Source: Castellaniella defragrans_A (GTDB taxonomy: Bacteria; Pseudomonadota; Gammaproteobacteria; Burkholderiales; Burkholderiaceae_B). From it: DNA of 58,218 bases. Below the pieces are notes generated by a model. That model saw nothing but the letters and a program-made list of their open reading frames with translations. It was not told the origin of the DNA and did no database searches. Shown here piece by piece: positions 53,035 to 58,218 of this stretch (position 1 is the first letter of the stretch; each line of letters begins with the position of its first letter). Location of the stretch: assembly GCF_040394755.1 (NCBI RefSeq), contig NZ_JBEBRQ010000015.1; one strand, 5' to 3'. A program made the position numbers and the translations under genes.

Positions 53035-53150
53035 TGCACGATGATTCATCGTTGACCCAAGCATAGACGATGATCTTTGCCTTCGAGTCGTACCGGAAGA
53101 ACGGCCGGAACCGCCTTCCAATCGTGGCCCGCCGTCAGTGGCGAGCCTAT
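53000..53150 (-). pseudogene. yhaV: Remnant of a YhaV-type toxin
   Basis: On the minus strand the frame ending at 53000 reads RRFRPFFRYDSKAKIIVYAW and VNDE, the conserved core of YhaV ribonuclease toxins. It then goes SSCSMQDICLSDDD-stop, which is not YhaV but the repeat. Upstream, SPLTAGHDWKA in another frame resembles the preceding YhaV segment, so there is a frameshift too. Both ends are lost. Confidence 0.65.
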
Positions 53151-53280
53151 CTTGGCCACATTGTTCAGCTTGGCAGATTAAGATTGGATTTAATCGTGAA
53201 ATTCCACTATGAGGTGTATTTCAAAGTGAAATCCATCAAATTTAGTGGAGATCGATTGGATTTCGACGTATATTTCATAC

Positions 53281-54039
53281 ATGAGTCAACATTCACGATA
53301 TCAGATAATCAAGCGCCTGCAGGCGGAGCTTCCTCGGGGAGCACCGTTCGATCTCGCCATGCTTGACACTTTCGGCGTGTCCCCCAAACTGGCCGCCCGC
53401 TACGCCGAGAGCGGCTGGCTAGTGCGCCTGGGGCACGGCGTCTATGCCTATCCCAACGACGACTTTGACGCCAGTGGTGCGCTACGGCTCCTGCAAAAAC
53501 GGGTTCCTGGGCTGCACGTTGGCGGCAAAAGCGCTCTGGCTCTGCAAGGGGTTCGGCACAACCTGGCGCCCAGGGAAACCTTGGTGCTCTGGGGCGAGGC
53601 CCGTTTTGCATTGCCAGCCTGGTTCACCACGCGCTTTCCATCGCGCTACGTCAGCGCCAGGCTGTTTGACTGGCCAGACGATGTGCTCGCCAGCAAGACC
53701 CTGTACACACCACCCGGACAGCCCGCAGGACTGCGGGTGGCAGTGCCCGAGCGTGCCGTTCTGGAACTGCTCTACGACACCGGAACGCGGGAAAGCCTTG
53801 AAGAATCCCGCAACCTGTTCGATGGCCTGCGCTCACCGCGCAAAGACGTGTTCGGACGGCTGCTGGCCTGCTGCACCAGCGTCAAGGCTGTGCGCCTGTT
53901 CCTGACCTGGGCGCGGGAAACCGGCGTCATCGACGTGGATGAACTGCTGGAGCAATACCCGGTACGCTCCGGCAGCGCCAGTCGCTGGATGAGCCGGTTG
54001 GACGATGGAACTCTTTTAAGCCTGAATCCTCATGGATAA
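53281..54039 (+). CDS. AbiEi-family type IV antitoxin/transcriptional regulator
   Basis: This 252-residue protein has an N-terminal winged helix (DLAMLDTFGVSPKLAARYAESGWLVRLGHGVYAYP), the AbiEi antitoxin domain, and a C-terminal domain with GGKSALALQGVRHNL, VAVPERAVLELLYD and RKDVFGRLLACC. In AbiE systems AbiEi represses the operon and AbiEii is a nucleotidyltransferase toxin giving abortive phage infection. No AbiEii gene follows directly; the only AbiEii-like sequence is a fragment near 57.5 kb on the other strand. ATG 53281 is preferred to 53245. So this may be an orphan antitoxin. Confidence 0.85.
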   Translation: MSQHSRYQIIKRLQAELPRGAPFDLAMLDTFGVSPKLAARYAESGWLVRLGHGVYAYPNDDFDASGALRLLQKRVPGLHVGGKSALALQGVRHNLAPRETLVLWGEARFALPAWFTTRFPSRYVSARLFDWPDDVLASKTLYTPPGQPAGLRVAVPERAVLELLYDTGTRESLEESRNLFDGLRSPRKDVFGRLLACCTSVKAVRLFLTWARETGVIDVDELLEQYPVRSGSASRWMSRLDDGTLLSLNPHG

Positions 54040-54131
54040 ACACTACGCCGATACTGTCCGCACCTCCTGCCTTCTCTTATTCGGATGGCGTGAACAGTAC
54101 CGAAACACGGCCCTGACTTCGGCTTTGCCGG

Positions 54132-54320
54132 TCAGAGGATGACATCATCCTCGAAGTTTTCGTCCAGGCATGCATCATCGCGAGCAAAGGCCAGCATGGC
54201 TTGGGCCAGATCATCCGGCAGCGGCCGGACATGAGTTCCAGCGTCGATGTCTTTGTCCAGCAGTGCAAGGAATGCCTGGATAGTTTGGATTTCCTGATCG
54301 GTTCTTGTGTGCTGGGACAT
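54132..54320 (-). CDS. Small acidic protein, possibly the tail of an antitoxin
   Basis: This frame of about 62 residues reads MSQHTRTDQEIQTIQAFLAL, LDKDIDAGTHVRPLPDDLAQ and ends DENFEDDVIL. The pattern resembles the C-terminal segment of PrlF-like antitoxins that pair with YhaV. The YhaV remnant lies about 1 kb further on the same strand, which fits the order prlF-yhaV with AbiEi inserted between. The open frame extends upstream to 54425 without a clear DNA-binding part. Assignment is tentative. Confidence 0.35.
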   Translation of the reverse strand: MSQHTRTDQEIQTIQAFLALLDKDIDAGTHVRPLPDDLAQAMLAFARDDACLDENFEDDVIL

Positions 54321-54695
54321 TTCGCGTTTTTGCGGGCTGGCTTCGTGGCTTTTCGTCGGATCAGGCAATCGGGATTTCGAAAAGGTGGCGTTCAAGTGGG
54401 GGGATACATCTCTGGATCTGGCCAAGTTGCTTGCTCCAGAACATTACAGCAGAAAAATAACCCCTGCGCCCGCAATTGTTTCGATGGGCCAGAATACCGA
54501 TCGCTGTGCGTTTGGGCGTGTGTCGTCTGGTCGGCCTTCATCCGCATAGCGCATCGATCAGGTCGAGGTTTTGCGTGCGGAGTTCCGGGTGGGTACAACC
54601 CAGAGCGTGACCCGTAGGGAATATCTATCCATGTCCGAAAACGGCGAGTAAATAATCGGGAAAAAGTTATCATGGAACGCAAAGGAGGCTGAAGT
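54321..54695. other. Intergenic region before the alkylation-repair operon
   Basis: No gene is recognised. GC content begins to fall here. Promoter and operator for the repair operon should lie in the last 100 bp; an Ada-box-like site was not clear to me. Confidence 0.35.
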
Positions 54696-56159
54696 ATGCC
54701 GATCGTGGAAAGCCGTTCATGTTATGCGGCGTTTAAGGCCAAAGACGCCCGGTTCGACGGCCGTTTTTTTGTTGGCGTTTCTTCTACGGGCATCTATTGC
54801 CGCCCTGTATGTCGGGCAAAACTGCCGAGGGAAGAAAACTGCACTTTCTATGAGACGGCGGCAGCGGCTGAGCAGGCCGGTTACCGGCCGTGCCTGTTAT
54901 GCAGACCGGAGCTCGCGCCGGGTCTGGCGCCTGTTGATGCGACTGCCGTATTGGCTCACAGGGCGGCAAGACTGCTTGAAGAAAACAGCGGCAGCGGGCA
55001 AAATCTGGCGGAGTATGCCCGGCGACTCGGATGTTCAGAGCGTCATCTCCGCCGGGCCTTTACAGCCGAGTTCAGGGTGTCGCCCGTCCAGTACCTTCAG
55101 ACGTGCCGGTTGCTGCTCGCCAAAAACCTGCTGACGGATACGAATCTTTCTGTAACGGATGTTGCCATGGCCGCTGGATTCGGCAGTCTACGGCGCTTTA
55201 ACGATCTGTTCAGGAAACAATACCGCCTTTCACCTACCGCCTTGCGTAAACAAACGCCGGATGCCGGGCAGAATGACAGCAGCGTTACCCTGATGCTGGG
55301 TTACCGCCCGCCGTACCAGTGGCGGCAGATCATCGGCTTTCTGGCCGGGCGGGCGATTCCCGGTGTGGAAACCGTCAATAACGACAGCTATATGCGCACA
55401 GTCCATTATGTGGATGAAGGTCGGAAATCCATTGACGGATGGGTGCGCGTCGGGCACCGGCCGGATAAAAACGCGCTGACCGTGACCGTCAGTCCGGCCT
55501 TGTTGCCCGCTTTGCCTCATCTGCTTGTCCGCATTCGACATCTGTTTGATTTGTATTGTTATCCGGATGCTGTTGCTGAAACCCTGTCAGTCATGAATCA
55601 GATAAAGCCTGATTTCTTTGTGCCGGGTACCCGTCTTCCCGGTTGTTTTGAGCCTTTTGAAATGATGGTGCGCGCGGTACTGGGGCAGCAGATCACTGTC
55701 AAAGCGGCGGGCACTCTGGCCGGAAGGTTGACGGAACGTTTTGGCATACCCGTTGAAACGGGCATTGCAGGGCTGACCCATGCGTTTCCCTCCGCCCAGA
55801 CCATTGCGGCCTTAAGTGGCGACATTGCCGGCCATCTGGGGCCGTTGGGCATAACGCGTGCACGGGCCAATACCATTTTATGTTTAGCTCGGTTGGTTGT
55901 GGACGGCGGGGTTGATTTTTTACTGTGCCATCAGCCGGAAACGGAGATCAGGAAACTGACGGCCATTCCGGGCATCGGGATGTGGACGGCCGAATACATT
56001 GCCATGCGCGCAATGGGTTGGCCTGACGCTTTTCCACACACGGACTACGGCGTTAAAAAGGCGCTTGCGCCATTGTCAGAAAAGGAAATTCTGACAATGG
56101 CGCAAGCTTGGCGTCCGTGGCGCGGCTACGCGACAGTCAGTCTGTGGAATTCTTTATAG
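54696..56159 (+). CDS. alkA: Ada-type regulator fused to AlkA DNA-3-methyladenine glycosylase
   Basis: This 487-residue fusion has three parts. An Ada zinc domain carries Cys35, Cys39, Cys66 and Cys69 in TGIYCRPVC and PCLLCR; Cys35 would take methyl from DNA phosphotriesters. An AraC-type helix-turn-helix follows (LAEYARRLGCSERHLRRAF, SVTDVAMAAGFGSLRRFND). An AlkA domain with the HhH-GPD motif (IPGIGMWTAEYIAMRAMG) and catalytic Asp in FPHTDYGVKKAL ends the protein. It both senses and repairs alkylation damage and probably activates this operon. GC and codon use are lower than the surrounding core genes. An ABM gene and ogt follow on the same strand. Confidence 0.93.
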   Translation: MPIVESRSCYAAFKAKDARFDGRFFVGVSSTGIYCRPVCRAKLPREENCTFYETAAAAEQAGYRPCLLCRPELAPGLAPVDATAVLAHRAARLLEENSGSGQNLAEYARRLGCSERHLRRAFTAEFRVSPVQYLQTCRLLLAKNLLTDTNLSVTDVAMAAGFGSLRRFNDLFRKQYRLSPTALRKQTPDAGQNDSSVTLMLGYRPPYQWRQIIGFLAGRAIPGVETVNNDSYMRTVHYVDEGRKSIDGWVRVGHRPDKNALTVTVSPALLPALPHLLVRIRHLFDLYCYPDAVAETLSVMNQIKPDFFVPGTRLPGCFEPFEMMVRAVLGQQITVKAAGTLAGRLTERFGIPVETGIAGLTHAFPSAQTIAALSGDIAGHLGPLGITRARANTILCLARLVVDGGVDFLLCHQPETEIRKLTAIPGIGMWTAEYIAMRAMGWPDAFPHTDYGVKKALAPLSEKEILTMAQAWRPWRGYATVSLWNSL

Positions 56160-56186
56160 AGGCAAAACAACAGAAAGGGGTATGTG

Positions 56187-56567
56187 ATGATATTTGTTCT
56201 GTTTGAAGTCACGGTAAGAAAGGAATACATGCAGGATTATCTTTCACTGGCTGCGGGTCTGAAAAATGAGCTTGAGCAGGTGGATGGCTATCTGCGGTCA
56301 GAAAGGTTTTCCAGTCTGAACAATGAGGGAAAGCTGCTCAGTTTATCTGTATGGAAAAACGAACAGGCTGTTGAAAAATGGCGCAACAATATTCAGCACC
56401 GGATGTGCCAGCGTCAGGGACACGACTTATTGTTTGAAGACTATACGATTATAGTCACAGCAAAGATCAGGTCGTATACCCGAACAGATCGCGCAGAAGT
56501 CCCTGAAGACTCAGAGATGTTTCTTGCCTCAGAGCCCGAAGATGGAAGTGCCGGCAACACTGCATGA
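56187..56567 (+). CDS. Antibiotic biosynthesis monooxygenase (ABM) domain protein
   Basis: This 126-residue single-domain protein has the ABM/dimeric alpha-beta barrel pattern: VLFEVTVRKEYMQDYLSLAAGL, VDGYLRSERFSSLNNEGKLL and SVWKNEQAVEKWRNNIQHRM. Such proteins are often small heme- or quinone-handling monooxygenases or have unknown roles. AAAGGGG lies 6 bp before ATG 56187. The gene lies 27 bp after the Ada-AlkA gene and 34 bp before ogt, so it is likely part of the alkylation-response operon, but a repair role is not evident. Confidence 0.85.
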   Translation: MIFVLFEVTVRKEYMQDYLSLAAGLKNELEQVDGYLRSERFSSLNNEGKLLSLSVWKNEQAVEKWRNNIQHRMCQRQGHDLLFEDYTIIVTAKIRSYTRTDRAEVPEDSEMFLASEPEDGSAGNTA

Positions 56568-56601
56568 TTGAATCATCGCAGATTATCAGGAGGAAACGAT
56601 C

Positions 56602-57144
56602 ATGACCTATTTTTCAGCATATTATGATTCACCCCTCGGCAGAATAATGCTGGGTGCTCAGGGTGAAAAACTGGTGGGGCTGTGGCTGGAAGGACAAAAG
56701 TATTTTGCTGATACGGTTGATGGTGAGTTTGTGGAAAATCCGGACTTGCCGATACTTTCATCTGCGGCAAAATGGCTGGACGCCTATTTTGCAGGCAAAA
56801 AACCGGTAATTTCCTCTCTTGCCCTGGCCCCGCAAGGGAGTGCATTCCGGCAGCAGGTGTGGCGGATTCTGTGCGACATCCCTTATGGTCAATACCTAAG
56901 CTACGGCGAAATCGCCAGAAAGATAGCCGCCCGGACAGGCAGAAAAAGCATGTCCGGGCGGGCTGTCGGCGGGGCTGTCGGCCATAATCCGATCTCCATT
57001 ATTATTCCCTGTCACCGGGTGGTCGGTTCCGGGGGCAGCCTGACTGGTTACTCCGGCGGCATCAGGAAAAAAATAAAATTACTGGAGCTTGAGGGAGTGG
57101 ATATGTCGGGGTTTTTCATCCCCGGAACAGGAACAGCCTTGTGA
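56602..57144 (+). CDS. ogt: O6-methylguanine-DNA methyltransferase (Ogt)
   Basis: This 180-residue suicide enzyme moves methyl from O6-methylguanine to its own Cys. The active site IIPCHRVVGSGGSLTGYSGG is complete. The helix-turn-helix part has FRQQVWRILCDIPYGQYLSYGEIA, and the N-terminal half is a short RNase H-like domain (YYDSPLGRIMLGAQGEKL). AGGAGGAA precedes the ATG at good spacing. With the Ada-AlkA gene it splits the work of classic Ada into two proteins. GC is lower than in the core, as for its operon neighbours. Confidence 0.93.
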   Translation: MTYFSAYYDSPLGRIMLGAQGEKLVGLWLEGQKYFADTVDGEFVENPDLPILSSAAKWLDAYFAGKKPVISSLALAPQGSAFRQQVWRILCDIPYGQYLSYGEIARKIAARTGRKSMSGRAVGGAVGHNPISIIIPCHRVVGSGGSLTGYSGGIRKKIKLLELEGVDMSGFFIPGTGTAL

Positions 57145-57184
57145 AGTGTCTGTATCCTGTGCGCTGAACGTGCAGCTGCCGGAA

Positions 57185-57455
57185 TCATTTAATTGGAACG
57201 GGCTGAGATGAAGAGTCTTTTGTGTTGGCGACAGCCACTGCCAATATACCTTTTTGCCGGTTTGGAATTAGAAAAGCCGCAATCATCGTCAGTGCCGCAA
57301 ATGCCGCGACAACATTCATGGCTGTGGGCAGGCCGTATTGATCACCGGCTCAGCCGATTCCCGGCGCAACCATACCACCGATGCTGACAGCCAGACCCAG
57401 CATGATGCCGGAAGGTGTGCCAATATGATTGGGCAGAAATTTTTGTCCCAGAGAA
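57185..57455 (-). pseudogene. C-terminal fragment of an MFS transporter
   Basis: The minus-strand frame reads GQKFLPNHIGTPSGIMLGLA, VSIGGMVAPGIG, then an in-frame TGA and on to GDQYGLPTAMNVVAAFAALT, MIAAFLIP, ending at 57185. This is the end of a major facilitator protein of the drug/fosmidomycin-resistance kind, including the last two membrane segments. The TGA stands where TGG would be likely. The front of the gene is gone: AbiEii-like sequence begins at about 57455. Confidence 0.7.
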
Positions 57456-57674
57456 TCGTTCAATGGCTTGATAAACCTTGGATAGTGACGTACCGCCCTT
57501 GAACGCCATTGGTTTCTGATTCGGTAGCGCAAACAGGATACCCAGCATTTGGCATAGCCAGATATCCTTTTCCAGGATTTCGGCGCGGCGACCCAGCACG
57601 GTGGCCAAGCCATGCAACAGCTCGGCTTGCTCGGTTGAGGATAAATCGAAGTAGTGCGCTGTGGATTCAGGCAT
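57450..57674 (-). pseudogene. 5' fragment of an AbiEii-type nucleotidyltransferase toxin
   Basis: From ATG 57674 the frame reads YFDLSSTEQAELLHGLATVL, RRAEILEKDIWLCQML and MAFKGGTSLSKVYQAIERFS, the N-terminus of AbiEii toxins with the nucleotide-binding GGTSLSK motif. After IERFS the family would continue with an EDIDL-type metal site; here the sequence joins the MFS fragment, so the catalytic aspartates are lost. The ATG overlaps the stop of the upstream DUF6088 gene, the normal antitoxin-toxin arrangement. The toxin cannot work. Confidence 0.75.
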
Positions 57675-58218
57675 GGGCGAACTCACTTTGCTCAAAGCGG
57701 ACGAGGGCCTCCACCATCCAGGCTGGCATCGAAGCTTTGGCCTGGCTCAGCGCCTCGAATTCATCCGCGGGCAGTTTTTTTGCGATCTGCTTGAATGTGT
57801 TCGGTGTGACCTGGTTTCGCCCCAGATGCCAGAGGGCCGACAACGCTTTCCTCGCTGGTCTGCCCGCGAGCACCAGCTTGCGTGGCGCCACATGCTGCAG
57901 TCGGACGGTCAATTTGCCCAACCGGATCTGGTGTGAGGAACCCGTGGTCTGAAAAACCGCCTGCGCCGGTACTTGTGTGGACAGCCCCAGGCGCCTTGCG
58001 GCTTCTGCGCCATGGATCTCGATCGTGGCGCCTTCGGCTTCGGCGACGGTCCGCGCCACCTGCTCAGGCTCGGGCATCGACTTGATGCCGAACCGTCTGG
58101 TCTTGGGCGTGATATACAGGCCATGACCAATACGCTCGATGTTGCCCGCCCTGGTCAGTCGCAGGTAATCCCCCCAATAAAGCGGTGAGATCAGAAGTAG
58201 AATTTTCTCATTGAGGAG
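57667..58218 (-). CDS. DUF6088-family AbiEi-like antitoxin, runs off the window
   Basis: The open frame continues to the window end, reading YLRLTRAGNIERIGHGLYIT at 58160-58100 and then MPEPEQVARTVAEAEGATIE, RRLGLSTQVPAQAVFQTTGS, IRLGKLTVRLQHVAPRKLVL. This matches DUF6088 proteins, antitoxins and repressors with a winged helix that precede AbiEii toxins. The start lies outside the window; ATG 58077 is only an internal Met. The part before LTRAGN (LLLISPLYWGDY) is not typical, so a 5' lesion is possible. Its partner toxin is truncated. Confidence 0.75.
   Translation of the reverse strand, partial: LLNEKILLLISPLYWGDYLRLTRAGNIERIGHGLYITPKTRRFGIKSMPEPEQVARTVAEAEGATIEIHGAEAARRLGLSTQVPAQAVFQTTGSSHQIRLGKLTVRLQHVAPRKLVLAGRPARKALSALWHLGRNQVTPNTFKQIAKKLPADEFEALSQAKASMPAWMVEALVRFEQSEFAHA

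Noticed and set aside
47899..58218. Insertion sequence or integrase gene explaining the mosaic region
   Set aside because: I looked for DDE transposase, tyrosine recombinase and terminal inverted repeats and saw none; only the 107-bp direct repeat is evident.

Overview
The window reads as chromosome of a high-GC betaproteobacterium of the Alcaligenaceae type (Bordetella/Achromobacter/Kerstersia-like). Grounds: GC-rich coding with strong G/C third positions, a pagP product resembling Bordetella PagP, a bhuRSTUV-like haem locus and AATGAT-type Fur boxes. The genus call is inference; there is no rRNA or marker gene, and I saw no tRNA.

Layout. (1) 0.4-5.0 kb: a branched-chain amino acid-type ABC importer (binding protein, livH, livM, livG, livF). 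(2) 5.2-11.7 kb: a Fur-boxed haem acquisition locus, hmuR-hmuT-hmuU-hmuV on the plus strand facing a convergent hmuS. (3) 11.8-14.9 kb: an OprB-type porin with its own Fur-like box and a 23-bp palindrome, a small membrane protein, and an rtcB pseudogene. (4) 15.3-21.8 kb: pagP followed by a complete RND efflux operon (adaptor, pump, outer-membrane channel). (5) 21.9-27.2 kb: a macro-domain protein, then a three-gene set of DUF4034/Sel1-like protein, M48 peptidase with TPR-like tail, and DUF7079-like protein. (6) 27.2-30.1 kb, minus strand: VWA lipoprotein, ECF sigma factor, membrane protein with anti-sigma layout. (7) 30.3-36.6 kb: a secreted MORN-repeat/C13 caspase-like protease with a coupled membrane protein, then a divergent run of small poorly known envelope proteins ending in a lipoprotein alpha/beta hydrolase. 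(8) 36.7-44.8 kb: a yersiniabactin-type uptake locus, ybtX-ybtP-ybtQ-fyuA with divergent ybtA around a strong Fur box, without biosynthetic genes. (9) 45.3-47.8 kb: ankyrin-repeat lipoprotein and tpx.

(10) From about 47.9 kb to the end is a mosaic accessory region. It holds whole and broken toxin-antitoxin modules: frameshifted PIN toxin, RHH/ParE remnants, VapB with a dead VapC, intact YefM-YoeB, YhaV tail, AbiEi, and truncated AbiEii with a DUF6088 partner. It also holds a DCC/DUF4166 redox gene pair, a 107-bp direct repeat at 49.35 and 52.93 kb, and a lower-GC alkylation-repair operon (Ada-AlkA fusion, ABM-domain protein, Ogt). Gene tails and heads are joined at visible junctions, which suggests repeated insertion and deletion at one hot spot.

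Together the core part is strongly biased to the cell envelope and iron (haem and yersiniabactin-type uptake under Fur, efflux, lipid A palmitoylation, envelope stress signalling), while the right end is a recombination hot spot. The least characterised systems are the MORN-C13 pair, the 33.0-36.6 kb envelope cassette and the repeat-bounded toxin-antitoxin graveyard.
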